Below are positions 10,136 to 21,724 of a stretch of DNA of 64,000 bases, piece by piece. The stretch comes from Siphonodentalium dalli (lineage: Eukaryota > Mollusca > Scaphopoda > Gadilida > Siphonodentaliidae): NCBI GenBank assembly GCA_032622095.1, contig CP136069.1, positions 164,848,394-164,912,393 of the forward strand. Reading direction: 5' to 3'. Below the pieces are notes generated by a model, which had not been told where the DNA came from, did no database searches, and saw nothing but the letters and a program-made list of their open reading frames with translations. The position numbers were made by a program, and so were the translations under genes. Numbering within the stretch: the first letter of the stretch is position 1; the number at the start of each line of letters is the position of its first letter.

Positions 10136-10607
10136 CTATGGTTGTATGGTTGAGGATGATCAAACTCGAAGATGAAATAAGATAATTTTAATTAACAAAC
10201 TAACAATAAATGAGAATGATACTCAAAATTAATATGCATGACCTGTCACTCACAGTGACTTTGGAGTCGGACATTCATGATTCAACGTTGCACTGTGTGT
10301 AGTAAAATTTACAGAAAAAAACATGAGAAATTTGCCATATTTAACTTTTGAGATGACATTTAAAGACTCTTTTTGTTGACCGTGTAATCTGGTTCCAAAA
10401 TATTCTAATAGTCGGAGAGATAAATAACCTTAATTTGGCTAAAACAAGAGAAGTTTACACGAACAACAAACCGACGTGGGTCATGCACCGGGAGCACAAT
10501 TTGTTCAATTTTTCTTACTATAAACCTCGTACCATAAGCGCAGGGCTAAAATATGCTGCTTGAATGATAACGGTATAGTTTCTGTGACACTTTAAATACA
10601 CTGTTAG
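10136..10607. other. Spacer before LINE A ORF1
   Basis: Non-coding and well conserved in the four units. Likely the 5' UTR of LINE A, though I cannot fix the 5' end of that element. Confidence 0.4.
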
Positions 10608-12060
10608 AAACACACACCAAAGGAGATAGATACATCGGACACGAACCCAGATGAAAATACAATTGAATCACACAACGAACTGAAACCATCAACTGAAGAC
10701 AGCTCAAACAAAACCACAAAATCTGTGTCGGAAAATAATGTAATGGAAAACAATATAACTGACGATGACCTCGAGTCAAAGTGTATGAACAAAATGGACG
10801 AAAAGCTCAATAAATTCTCAACGGAATTTGCTTCCCTATTCAAAGACTTTGCCAACAACACTTTAAATGGAATTGGCGTCGCATTCAATCATATGTACCG
10901 CAACAGAGACTGTTTCATCAGAAGCAACCTGATACCAACTCGCACACCTTCTCGTCCAGCCAGTGCTCCAGCACTCCAAAACGTTCAAGCAGTTCATATA
11001 ACTCTATTCCTGTTAATGACATGAATGAATTATACACCGCAGAGCGATAAAAACGCACCGATAATGTCGATCCTGAACCAATACAGCACAAATCAGCATC
11101 AAAACTGAAACAAAATAATACACAAGTAAATTCGAAACAAATTAAACGAAATCAGATCAACGAAGAACGCTATGAAAGTCGGTACACGAATCAACACCAC
11201 AGAATATCACAGACCCCTCAGAGCTACACTACGGTAGATGCCGAGATGCCACAACGAAGACGTTTGTTCGTGAGTAATCTCGTCGATACTGAATCCATAA
11301 AGGATTATCTGACAGATGCTGGTGTTCAGAGGACCCATCCAGAGATGCCACAATTTGATAATTGATGTAACATCATCGTATTTCGTGGTTATGTGTAGAC
11401 TAATTACAAACAAATAACATATCTAGTATTCACACGATTGACGTTTTCAATAATAGTGAATTCTGCCTCACATCCCCGCGCGTGTGATATATTCGATTGT
11501 GTATGTAGCTCTCAACGAGCATACGGATGCGATATTCTTAGTTGCACATATAGGTATAAAACATTTTGTAGGATATATGTGTTACTTATCTACGTATCTA
11601 AATAACTCAATGTAATCAAGAAACCGCCACTTTTGTTTTCTTTCATTTCTTTTATTTTTTTCTACTTTCTACGAACATAATATCACGTTGGTGTAATTTG
11701 TTCAGCCATATGCTTGTGACATTCACGAGAATCTGTGTCTCAGTAAAAATGTTTACTAAATACTCTCCCACTGGGGGAGATTTTTTATTTATTTTTATTT
11801 TCTCCCTCTTTTTCTTTAAATTTGATTGTTTTTTTGTTGTTGTATATAATAATATCACATATTGGTATAATTTTTCAACCACATGCTTGTGACATTCATG
11901 CTATCTGTGTTTGTAAATAATGTTGTTATTAATATACTCTCCCTAGATGGAGGCAATAAAGAAATAAATTCACGAGGATGACATTAATACAGCGACTGAG
12001 AAGAACTTCTGGCCACGCAATGTGTACTGCCGCTTAAGGCTTTCAGAATTCGACTTTGTC
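10608..12060 (+). pseudogene. LINE A ORF1 remnant, unit 1
   Basis: Open from just after a TAG at 10605. The N-terminal part is acidic and Asn/Ser-rich, followed by a short amphipathic stretch (MNKMDEKLNKFSTEFASLFK). A 1-nt deletion at about 10898, relative to unit 2, shifts the frame, and the Ser/Gln-rich middle continues in another frame to an RRM-like start (RLFVSNLVDT). The C-terminal strand of that domain (NFWPRNVYCRL) resumes near 11970-12050 after about 580 bp of non-coding text. WP-x-VxxR is typical of LINE ORF1 proteins. It is repetitive, frame-shifted and next to endonuclease/RT sequence in unit 2, so I call it retroelement ORF1 and not a host gene. Confidence 0.6.
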
Positions 12061-12319
12061 AAGAGACAGACTCAATACAGCCAAAACTGATATATTTGTG
12101 CATTTCTGTCTATGTGGGGAATTTGAGACAACTTACCACTATCTCTTTGAATGTACATTTTATCAAGAGCCCAGAAGAGAACTATATGACTCCCTACCAA
12201 ATGTTGCCTTATCTGAGAATACACTAATGCGGGGGTCAAGAGAGCTTAGTCTTCGCGAAAACAAACAAATATTTAATGCAGTACATACATATATTATGAG
12301 AACAAAAAGATTTCCATGA
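12056..12319 (+). pseudogene. C-terminus of another CR1-like LINE (LINE D)
   Basis: An 87-residue frame with CLCGEFETTYHYLFECTFY, the Cys-x-Cys...His-x4-Cys knuckle that ends many CR1/jockey-type reverse transcriptases, then a helical tail ending in TKRFP and a stop. It abuts LINE A ORF1 at ATATTTGTGCAT, where unit 2 continues differently. Everything N-terminal is missing, as in a 5'-truncated insertion. Confidence 0.7.
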
Positions 12320-12657
12320 TCTGTATGGGTAACAAATTGCTTTGGATTCCGGCCGCGTTATGCGGCAGCACGATGTTCCCCATTATATATGTAGTACTAA
12401 ATGTCTTCCGATAACGATTATTTTGTAAGTTACTTTACTTGTCACTATCCTGTATATACGTGAAATTATTCTACATGAAGAATGCAGCGATATTCACAGT
12501 GAACCCCATTGAAATAGGAATTGGCCATTGCGATTGACCCCCTCCCATGGAGCCTGACGCATGCATATTACTACGAGCATAATTTTCATCACGCAGCAAC
12601 TAAATTATTGAAAACTCTGTCCCCTCTACTTTCTCACTCTCTCTCTCATTCTCTCTC

Positions 12658-12689
<32 letters not shown>

Positions 12690-12990
12690 ATCTCTCTCTC
12701 TGCCTCCTGCTATCCCTAACACTATCTTCCCGCTGTGTCCATCCCAACTTAAACTTAGTTACTTCTCCTTTAAAAAATATTATTTCTATTATTTCCCGTC
12801 TGATCGATACCCCTCCCTCACTTATTGGGGAAGGGGCATGTCGCCAAAGAGGAGAAGACTTCATATAAGCCCTCGGGCTTGTTGTCTGATCCTCATTTCC
12901 ATACATTATCTCTTATATGTTGTATATTTATGTCATTTGTGTATTATGTGTATTATGTTTGGATTTGGAAATAAAAATATGTTTACACTA
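12320..12990 (+). mobile_element. 3' UTR of the LINE D fragment
   Basis: Follows the LINE D stop codon. Contains a (CT)n tract (about 12630-12710) and AAGCCCTCGGGCTTGTTGT, and ends with GGAAATAAAAATATGTTTAC near 12966-12985. The same tail style is seen at 4324-4352 and, inverted, at 13304 and 2946. Confidence 0.55.
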
Positions 12991-13080
12991 ATAACAACAA
13001 ACCGTGGGGTGAAGGAGAAGATCACTCGATCTTTTCGACCATCCCGGGCGCTTCGCGCCCATCTACTCTCTTGCCGAAAG
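12991..13080 (+). mobile_element. Hairpin-ended short element, truncated copy in unit 1
   Basis: Matches the right end of the element at 35131-35878: AAACCGTGGGGTGAAGGAG, then GGGCGCTTCGCGCCC and CATCTACTCTCTTG. It joins LINE A at CCGAAAGTT, the same site as in unit 2, so the insertion predates the unit duplications. Its left part has been replaced by LINE D. Confidence 0.65.
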
Positions 13081-13303
13081 TTGTTTGACAGTTATCGCGC
13101 GATAACCCTGCCATTTACAAACTACTTGTGAAAGTTATCTTATCAAGACTCAATTCTCACGTGCCCAATATGGTAAAAGTACACAAACTGCAAGACGGTT
13201 TTCAGAAGGGTGTCAACTGTCTTATGGACTCATTTATCATACACGAATCTAAAGCATTTGCATTAGAAAACAATAGTATATTATTCACATGTTTCCTTGA
13301 TGT
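13081..13303 (+). pseudogene. LINE A reverse transcriptase fragment (fingers), unit 1
   Basis: Encodes, with frameshifts, text like FDSYRAITL, LSRLNSHVPNMVKVHKLQ and GFQKGVNCLMDSFIIHES, matching the RT region before motif A. Ends in CATGTTTCCTTGATGT, the first copy of a target-site duplication. Confidence 0.65.
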
Positions 13304-14424
13304 AAACATATTTTATTCCAATCAAAAAATAACATGTTTAAACATTTGACAAATATTTTACAGTAAGACAGAATAATATATATAATCGGATGATTGGAAA
13401 TAATAGTTTTCCACGTTTCGGAGTAATAGTGCAAACATTTGTCTTGCCGGTCACGGGGTTAATAATAACGATACATAGCGCGGGAAATTAGCGTATCTAA
13501 ACTTGGCTCAAGTGAGTTGTTTACGAACACGTGACAGGTGGTTAGCCAATCAGGTATCGTAATTGGTTTGGAAGGTCACGTGTTCGTAGCGAAAATTTAC
13601 TTCTAGCGTGACACTCGGTCTGTCAACTTTCTTAATAATTTTAATTATTAAAAATTATGTATTCATACGATGGTATATAGTTGGAGAAAATTTTATAAAT
13701 CAAAAGTCGGTTCTTCGAATTAATGGATTTAACCCCATCACGTCACATGTTTCGATTTAGGAACATTGGGTTGTTTATATTCATTTCTTTTTTGAATGAA
13801 ATATGTGTTTATGGTGAAATACATGTAGAATTATATATATACATTTGAAATCGTCGGGTGTCTCTGTCATGAGTTATTGGAAGAATGTTTGGTTTTCGAA
13901 TATATCAAACATATATTCAATTTGAAAGTAAAATACGGGCGTAACAAACATAACTCGGCTTAGAGATTTTTCATTGCGTATGTTTTTGTTTTCTCAAACT
14001 GTCTGATAAAAATTAAGAACAAATATAAACGCGTCATGACAGGGTCACATCACAATTTTAAATTATTGTATTAGGTTTTATTTTTTTCAAAACGAAATGA
14101 GGACCAGCATTTCACCCCGTAGATGGAGTTCGCACAGGTCCTGGTCACAGATTTCCGGCATGAATTAAAAAAGATATACATAAAATGGCGGTTTTTTCTG
14201 GCCCGCGAATATGCCATTGTTACTGGGGAGGCAATTTAAGGTGGTCAGGTCATACTTTGTAAATAAGTCGTCATCAATAAATGGGGCTGAGTCGCTCGCG
14301 GCTGGTTTCCAAAAGTAGTTTTGGTGTTTGTTATTATTATTGTGTGGAGGGAAGACGGGGATTAAACAACAAGCCCAAGGGCTTTTATTAAGTTTGCTCC
14401 CCTTTTATTAAGTTTGCTCCCCTG
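13304..14424 (-). mobile_element. 1.1 kb insertion with 16-bp TSD inside LINE A
   Basis: CATGTTTCCTTGATGT occurs at 13288-13303 and 14425-14440, splitting RT motif A of LINE A. Read on the minus strand the insert ends in GGAATAAAATATGTTT, the same 3' end style as other retroelement tails here, and contains AAGCCCTTGGGCTTGTTGT. No ORF is recognised, so it is probably a 5'-truncated retroelement consisting of 3' UTR only. A 20-bp duplication (CCTTTTATTAAGTTTGCTCC) lies at its right edge. Confidence 0.7.
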
Positions 14425-14623
14425 CATGTTTCCTTGATGTCCACAAGGCATTTGATACCGTCTGGATTGACGGTTTGCTATAGAAGCTGCATATGCTTGG
14501 CTTTGATGGAAAATCATGGCTACTGTTTCATCAGATGCTTAAAGGTACCTCTTGTTTCGTGAAATACGGAGATTGCCAGTCCAGGCAATTTCAAATAGAG
14601 CAAGGAACAAAACAAGGAGGCGT
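14425..14623 (+). pseudogene. LINE A RT motif A fragment, unit 1
   Basis: Encodes FLDVHKAFDTVWIDGLL, the RT motif A with its catalytic Asp, then an in-frame stop, then KLHMLGFDGKSW and EQGTKQGGV (start of motif B). This part is missing in units 2-4, where ACGAATC joins directly to ACATACACATACAATCATGG. It is cut at CAAGGAGGCGT by LINE B. Confidence 0.75.
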
Positions 14624-14836
14624 ATAGATTACACAATCAAGAGTTATCGCTCGTCCATTATACTGTTTTCGTTGTGTGACATCATTCTGAATAGCTCATA
14701 CAATCTAGAGTTATATCGCTGTCTCTCTCGTGTCAACTGAACCTATAAGATGGGGCCAGCCAAATCATCAAACGGCTTTCCGCATGTGAAATTAAATAAA
14801 AATAAAAATTCGAATTAAAGAATAACGCACGACTCT

Positions 14837-15187
14837 TTGATCCCGATATCGAATATTACCTCGCAAATAAATAATAACCCATTTACTGAAAATTCGCCCC
14901 ATAACTCAGTCACGACAACCATCTTGCCATTACTCATGTATACATGCATATACTTTATTGTTGTTTATGTTTCATTTCATTTTCTTTATTATGTTCCTTG
15001 TGAGAGTAAAACTTTACCAACGTACGAGCAATACAACACTGCATTTACGTGTCACATGTCGAGTCAGATATATGTAGCTTCAAAATTGTGTAGAGTCTAC
15101 AAAATGTATTCAGACCTATTCATTTCCACCCATTCTTGCTTTCATTGCGTGTATTTATATTATGCATACACATATGATAATGGTTGA
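14837..15187 (+). CDS. Hypothetical 5' ORF of LINE B
   Basis: A 116-residue frame starting at ATG, with a hydrophobic central stretch and several Cys. It overlaps the next frame by about 25 bp. It has no recognised domain and could be leader sequence, not a real ORF1. Confidence 0.25.
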   Translation: MIPISNITSQINNNPFTENSPHNSVTTTILPLLMYTCIYFIVVYVSFHFLYYVPCESKTLPTYEQYNTAFTCHMSSQIYVASKLCRVYKMYSDLFISTHSCFHCVYLYYAYTYDNG

Positions 15188-16184
15188 TTTAATGACATAC
15201 AGGGTGCGGATAGGTCTCAATCATTCTAGATCGATGAAATTACCAAATAGGAAAATATTAAGTGTTATCTCCTCATATGCAGCTTTGGCAATAGTGCAAT
15301 CAAGACTAAACGGAGTGCCGATTTACATAGCATTCTTGGTGGCCCTGACAATTCATTTTATGTTATTTTCATTGGTAGAAAAAGTATTAGACAACATGGA
15401 AACACTTAGAACTAGGGTCCGAAACATTAAAACGACCTTTGACCAAACATACACTGCCATTAAGGGCACATGCACCACATAATTAGCAATTACATTTTCT
15501 CTCGCGGGAATAATATTTATTTTGTTACTAATTGCGTCAGATGTACACCCTCATCCAGGACCTGAGAACAACACTTCCACAACATCAGATCACTCAACAA
15601 TTAAAATTATGCATATGAATATTCAAAGTTTAAGACACAAAATGGACTTGGTTCGAGCCGAATCGTTTTCCTATCATGTGATGACTTTCACTGAAACCTG
15701 GCTGTCAAGTAACATTGGTGATGAAACAATAAATATCCCCGGCTTTCACTGCCCCGAAAGATGTGACCGAGTAACAGAAACCACTGGAGGTGGAGTAGTA
15801 ACTTATATTAAAAACAACCTACCATATAGGAGAAGATTTGTTGACCTAGAAATACCCAATCTAGAAAGTGTTTGGATTGAAGTTAACTTCGAAAGACATA
15901 AAACATTAATTGGTACATTTTATAGGCCCCCCAATACCCCCAATAATGTATGGGACAACATAGAAACATCCATCGAGTGTGCAACCTCTCTCAATTTTCA
16001 TGTAATCATAACCGGTGATCTGAACTGTAACCAGCTACCTCCAGGCCCAAATAAAATTAAAGACATATGTGCATTTAAAGGGTTATCACAATTGGTTGAA
16101 GAACCAACCCATTTCACGGAATCTTCTTCAACGAGCAATACAACACTGCATTTACGTGTCACATGTCGAGTCAGATATATGTAG
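15162..16184 (+). pseudogene. LINE B N-terminus and endonuclease, first copy
   Basis: One frame with a single TAA at 15480-15482. It has a hydrophobic segment followed by DVHPHPGP, like the DxHPNPGP/2A-like motif found near the start of many CR1 proteins. An APE-type endonuclease follows: MHMNIQSL (metal-binding Asn), TETWL (Glu), GGGVVTYIKN, YRPP, and GDLN (Asp/Asn). It is truncated before the His-containing end by the duplication junction. Confidence 0.75.
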
Positions 16185-16268
16185 CTTCAAAATTGTGTAG
16201 AGTCTACAAAATGTATTCAGACCTATTCATTTCCACCCATTCTTGCTTTCATTGCGTGTATTTATATT

Positions 16269-17069
16269 ATGAATACACATATGATAATGGTTGATTTAAT
16301 GACATACAGGGTGCGGATAGGTCTCAATCATTCTAGATCGATGAAATTACCAAATAGGAAAATATTAAGTGTTATCTCCTCATATGCAGCTTTGGCAATA
16401 GTGCAATCAAGACTAAACGGAGTGCCGATTTACACAGCATTCTTGGTGGCCCTGACAATTCATTTTATGTTATTTTCATTGGTAGAAAAAGTATTAGACA
16501 ACATGGAAACACTTAGAACTAGGGTCCGAAACATTAAAACGATCTTTGACCAAACATACACTGCCATTAAGGGCATATGCACCACAGAATTTGCAATTAC
16601 ATTTTCTCTCGCGGGAATAATATTTATTTTGTTACTAATTGCGTCAGATGTACACCCTCATCCAGTACCTGAGAACAACACTTCCACAACATCAGATCAC
16701 TCAACAATTAAAATTATGCATATGAATATTCAAAGTTTAAGACACAAAATGGACTTGGTTCGAGCCGAATCGTTTGCCTATCATGTGATGACTCTCACTG
16801 AAACCTGGCTGTCAAGTAACATTGGTGATGAAACAATAAATATCCCCGGCTTTCACTGCCCCGAAAGATGTGACCGAGTAACAGAAACCACTGGAGGTGG
16901 AGTAGTAACTTATATTAAAAACAACCTACCATATAGGAGAAGATTTGTTGACCTAGAAATACCCAATCTAGAAAGTGTTTGGATTGAAGTTAACTTCGAA
17001 AGACATAAAACATTAATTGGTACATTTATAGGCCCCCCAATGCCCCCAATAATGTATGGGACAACATAG
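16269..17069 (+). pseudogene. LINE B N-terminus and endonuclease, second copy
   Basis: Same protein as 15162-16184 without the TAA. It has DVHPHPVP in place of DVHPHPGP and a 1-nt deletion that ends the frame after the YRPP region. The protein resumes in another frame at 17198. Confidence 0.75.
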
Positions 17070-17197
17070 AAACATCCATCGAGTGTGCAACCTCTCTCAA
17101 TTTTCATGTAATCATAACCGGTGATCTGAACTGTAACCAGCTACCTCCAGGCCCAAATAAAATTAAAGACATATGTGCATTTAAAGGGTTATCACAA

Positions 17198-17842
17198 TTG
17201 GTTGAAGAACCAACCCAGTTCACGGAATCTTCTTCAACGTTGGTTGATATCTTCATGACAAACAAAAAGGAATTTATTCATAGCACGGAGGTTCAAGATA
17301 CATTCGTTCCTAATCTGGTAAGATACCACTGCCCAGTTGTACTGAGCTTAGATTTAAATCCTCGGAAATACGAGAGAACTTTCAGGAGGACAATTTGGAA
17401 CTACGATAATGCAAATTTTACTTCTATGAATGAAGAATTGTCCTCCTGGAATTACCTCTCAGATATGGATAACGCAACCACAGTGGACCTGACATCAATA
17501 TTCACAACGAAACTAAAAAATATAATGGAAAAACATATTCCCCAAAAGGAAATTACAATTCGAACTAATGAACCCGATTGGATGAATGCGTCAATTCGCA
17601 AATTAATAAGACAAAGAAAGCGAACATATAGAATAGCAAAACGCAAAAATACAGAGAATTCGTGGACTAATTACCGATCGAAAAGAAATGAAACAGTACA
17701 CGCCATTAGAGTAGCTAAACATTCGCATATTGATAAAATACAAACCATTCTTGGTAGCAAAAATACAGAGACATCGGTATGGTGGAACCACGATCTAAAC
17801 CGATGGTACAGAATTTACTTCCAATCCCTACCAAAAAGCTGA
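17198..17842 (+). pseudogene. LINE B endonuclease end and linker
   Basis: Continues the endonuclease (EEPTQFTESSSTLVDIFM) to NLVRYHCPVVLSLDL, where family members normally have Ser-Asp-His before CPVV; here Ser-Asp is replaced by Arg-Tyr. A basic linker to the RT follows (RKLIRQRKRTYRIAKRKN). Frame lost near 17790. Confidence 0.7.
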
Positions 17843-17876
17843 AATACTTAACGATTTCTTTTGCAAAATCTCATCC

Positions 17877-19317
17877 TTGCCAGATTCGTCAAATGCAGAG
17901 TTACCAAATATGACATACAGAACGGAATCCAGATTTGAAAATATGATAATCACGAGCGAACAAGTATACTCCGCACTAAAAGAATTACAGATAGCAAAAG
18001 CCAGTGGCCCCGATGATATCAGTCCAAGGATCTTAAAAGAATGTGCTAGCTCCATCGCAAATCCCTTGGAATATTTATTAAATAAATATATTGAAGAATC
18101 ACATTTCCCAGTTGAATGGAAACGCGCGAATATAACGCCCATTTTCAAAAAAGGTGATCCCTCTGAACCCAGTAACTATCGTCCATTCGCACCTCTCAGT
18201 TGTATTTCTAAAGTCTTTGAGAAATGTATCTATAAAAGTCTCTCCACATACCTAAGGGATAATAATCTCCTCACTAATTTGCAATCCGGATTCACTCCAA
18301 AAGATTCCACCGTATACCAATTAACTGAGATATACCAGTATATAATTTCAAATCTAGAAGAAGGAAAGGAAATCAGATGCCTATTTTGTGATATTAGCAA
18401 AGCTTTCGACAAGGTTTGGCATAAAGGACTAATTTTCAAATTACAAAAATGTGGTGTAGAGGGGAATATTTTGACATTATTGTCTAGCTATTTGAGTGAG
18501 AGGAGGCAAAGTATATATGCATTGAAGGTGTGCAATCATCATGGAAACCGTCCTGGCAGGTGTCCCTCAAGGGTAAATACTAAGCCCTCTTTTATTCCTA
18601 GTTTACATAAATGATATTGTGAATGACCTCACATGTAATATAAAGCTCTTCGCCGACGACACATCAATTTATCTATCAATAGAAGATCCAGATTTAGCGG
18701 CTGATGTCATGAATTCTGACTTAGAAAAAATTATGAGGTGGTCCAAACAGTGGAATGTCAAATTTAGTGCCCCTAAGACAAAATCAATGATAATATCGCG
18801 AAAAGATAACAAACCTATACACAAACCTTTAATAATGGGCGACGAAGTAATAGAAACTGTGTCTAATTATAAACATCTAGGACTGACATTCAACAACAAT
18901 GGTAACTGGAGCCATCATGTAACTGAAATTCAAAAGAGAGCAGCCAAAAAAGTGGCTTTGCTTGCAAAGAACAAATGTGTCCTAGACAGGAGAACCCTTG
19001 AATGAATTTATTTTGTTTATATACGTCCTATTTTAGAATATGCTTCTCCTGTTTGGGACAATTGTACTAATGGCGAAAGCGACTTGCTCGAAAAAGTGCA
19101 ATATGAGGCAGCGAGAATAGTAACTGGAGCAACAAAAAGCTGCAGTAATGAAAACCTCATAAAGGAAACTGGATGGGAAAAATTATCAGAACGTCGGAAA
19201 ATCTCCAAATTATGCCAATTCTACAAAATGTTCTATAAAATGACACCCTCATATCTTAGTTCCGAGATCAACAGAGAATATGCACCGATATCCACTGAGA
19301 AAGCATCACCTAACTAA
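17877..19317 (+). pseudogene. LINE B reverse transcriptase
   Basis: RT domain in three frames. 17877-18614 holds the fingers (AKASGPDDISPRILKE, PIFKKGDPSEPSNYRP) and motif A (FCDISKAFDKVWHKGL). Motif B is frame-shifted around 18550-18600. 18619-19005 holds motif C (LFADDTSIYLS) and thumb text, then a TGA in place of an expected codon, and 19006-19317 continues (ILEYASPVWDNCTNGE). Catalytic Asp residues are present, but several frameshifts rule out activity. Confidence 0.8.
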
Positions 19318-19801
19318 CCCTTCTTGTGATACTGCGTCATACGAAAAGTCCTTTCTTCCCTCAGCCGTTGAGATGTGGAACACACTCCCAGACAATGTGC
19401 GGAAGTGTGAAACATTATGTGACTTTAAGTCGGCAATAGGAAGCACGGATAATAACCGTAGAGAACCTTATATTTACCACTATTATTATTACTCACGCCC
19501 AGCGCAAATACATCACTGCAGATTGTGACTTGGTTGTAGTTTTCTTAATAAAGACCTGTGTGAAAATGTTCTCAGATCAAGTCCTCATTGTGTGTGTGGA
19601 AGTGATGAAACGGCGAATCATTTCTTATTCCACTGCCCATTATACAGTAGACAAAGAAACGAATGTCTTTCTGGTAGTTTGGAAAGAACAACCATTGAGA
19701 GCGCACTGAACGGCACGATTTCAAATAGTCTGAGCGAAAATATTTTTACATTTAAAACAGTCCAGAAATTCATAATCATGACAGAACGCTTTTCGAGCTA
19801 A
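19318..19801 (+). pseudogene. LINE B C-terminal domain
   Basis: Two frames (19318-19528 and 19592-19801) encode SAVEMWNTLPDNVRKCETL and the knuckle CVCGSDETANHFLFHCPLY (C-x-C...H-x4-C), then a helical tail ending TERFSS. Frames are broken between them. The 3' UTR follows to 20262. Confidence 0.7.
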
Positions 19802-20262
19802 CATATAAACAGATTATATGACACTGCCCAATAATAATGACATTAAGTAAATATCTAATATATGGAAATATTGAAATAGCTGATGACCGATACGACATGT
19901 GACACACAAATGTTGTATATATGCTTGTGTCTGTATTGCTCTTACGAACCCATTCTATGAAACCCATACTATAATATATTAGACATGGTGTAAACATTTA
20001 GTACATGAATATACCAATTCATTACCTGTCTTCGACAACTCCACGACGGGACGCGACTCGAGTAATGCAAGCATAATATTGCTTGCTTTGTCGCACCATT
20101 TTATATTATGTCCACCGATGATAAGGTCACTTGTGGAGACGGCATATATAAGCCACATAGGCTTACAGCCGAATCCACTCCCATACACAAGGAACATGGT
20201 AACATGAATTACCAATATATTATATTGTATCAAATTATTATTGGGAATAAATATGATTAAAC

Positions 20263-21724
20263 CAAGGAGGCGTTATTTCACCTCTTTTTTACATGCTCTT
20301 TGTTGACCAACTTTTGGTAGAACTGGCAAGTTCGGGAGCAGGGCTGAATATGCATCCTGTAAACTATTCATGCCCAACACAAGCTGATGATATGACACTT
20401 CTCTCTGTTTCGGAAAAAGGTCTTCAGCAGCTACTGACTATATGCATTAATTACAGTCGAAAATGGAGGTATCGATATAATGAACAAAAGTCAGTTGTTA
20501 TTGTCTTTAATGAAAGTAAAAATGAGCACAATAATACGAGTAATAACCGGGCATGGACTCTGCGGGAAACAAGTATCTGAAGTTGAAAGTCTTACACACT
20601 TAGGTGTCCCTATACATAAGCATAATCAAAACGGTGAATTCATTGACGAAATAAAACAGAAACTTAGGTCAAGCTATTTTGCTATGTCCAACATCGGTAT
20701 GTATGCTGGAGGTATAACACCAGTCAGCAGTAGGACAATTTATACATATAATATTGCCAAGAGGTCTCCTCTGGTGTGAACTGCTGTGTGGCTTGACCGA
20801 TTCCGATGTATTATCCCTGGAAAGAACTCACCGATTTTGCCTTAAAAAGATCCAAGGTTTACATTCCAAAACACGCACCAACATTGTAGAAGGATTGATG
20901 GGAATAGGTAATATTCACAGTTTTATTGAAAAAAAGAAGCTTCTCTTCTTCGGAAGTCTATGCGCCCTCACAACTGAGAAGGCAGCCAAATCAGTTTTCT
21001 TATTAAGGCTGCACTCGTTCTTCGTAGCATAGATGGCGTTTCTGGAAAATCCTTCATTTCCGATATTGCAAATATTCTGGGTATCCACCAGTTGATGTCA
21101 TATTTTACAAATTATGTTTCTGAAAGTGAATTCCCAACAAAGTCGTCATGGAAAAGTATAGTGCGCAAGGCAATATCTGAATATTCAGAACACGAATGGG
21201 AAAGCGCGGTGATCGGCGACAAATCACTCAATCGCTTTCATGTTATACACCCACAGTTATCAGTCTCCCATTTGTGACGTTGCTGTCGAAAGTTCCCTAG
21301 ACACAAAATAGCACACTTGACTGTGGCCGGCATCATAGCTTGTACTGAGTCCGAATTTGTAACTTGCAACAAATGTGGTATTGCTTACGATGATCTCCCT
21401 CTACACGTCATCATAAATTGCTCCGCCATTGCGGAATATCGCAACGACATATGGTATGAGTTAATGAACCAGTTCAATATTCAATGTATTCTCAAACTAG
21501 ACAGCCTTTGCCCAGATGTACAATTGAATGTATTTCTCACTGCACGTCCACCGGAGTTATTTGATTTAATTGATGAAGCTGACTTATTCACAGACTTTGT
21601 AGTATGCAGTACGTATTGTTTGTGGAAAGCTTATACCACGCAATCTCAAATATTACTGACATGCGGTGATGATAGTAATAATTTATTAATATTATCAATG
21701 AGGACGCCGATAAAACATCGGTAA
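20263..21724 (+). pseudogene. LINE A RT palm and C-terminus, unit 1
   Basis: Resumes after LINE B. 20293-20580 carries MLFVDQLLVELASSGAGLN and the catalytic CPTQADDMTLLS (ADD motif C). 20480-21277 gives the thumb in shifted frames (LSNIGMYAGGITPVSS, LERTHRFCLKKIQGL). 21317-21724 ends with the knuckle CNKCGIAYDDLPLHVIINC (C-x2-C-x9-H-x4-C). In this unit the text GTTGCTGTCGAAAGTTCCC near 21280-21296 is uninterrupted, unlike units 2 and 4. Confidence 0.75.

Larger units (their letters stand above)
15024..17236 (+). repeat. 1,107-bp tandem duplication inside LINE B
   Basis: 15024-16130 and 16131-17236 are near-identical. The junction reads TTCAACGAGCAATAC, combining TTCAACG (endonuclease end) with ACGAGCAATAC (left end), so it shares an ACG microhomology. 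Copy 2 has lost one T near 17028 (CATTTATAGG versus CATTTTATAGG), which breaks its frame. Confidence 0.9.
14624..20262 (+). mobile_element. LINE B, long CR1-like retrotransposon with 11-bp TSD
   Basis: Inserted into LINE A. CAAGGAGGCGT is present at 14613-14623 and 20263-20273, and LINE A text resumes exactly (GGAGGCGTTATTTCACC). It contains a 5' region (14624-15160), an internally duplicated N-terminal/endonuclease segment, RT, a C-terminal knuckle, and a 3' UTR ending GGGAATAAATATGATTAAAC. Total 5.64 kb, of which 1.1 kb is the duplication. Stops and frameshifts show it is inactive. The endonuclease and RT style and lack of LTRs place it in the CR1/jockey superfamily. Confidence 0.85.

Noticed and set aside
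10608-11365. ORF1-like protein as a second host gene of the array
   Set aside because: It is frame-shifted in every unit, ends in an RRM-like/WP motif region typical of LINE ORF1, and precedes a LINE endonuclease in unit 2.
12521-12868. 115-residue Ser/Leu-rich frame
   Set aside because: Driven by a CT microsatellite within a LINE 3' UTR.
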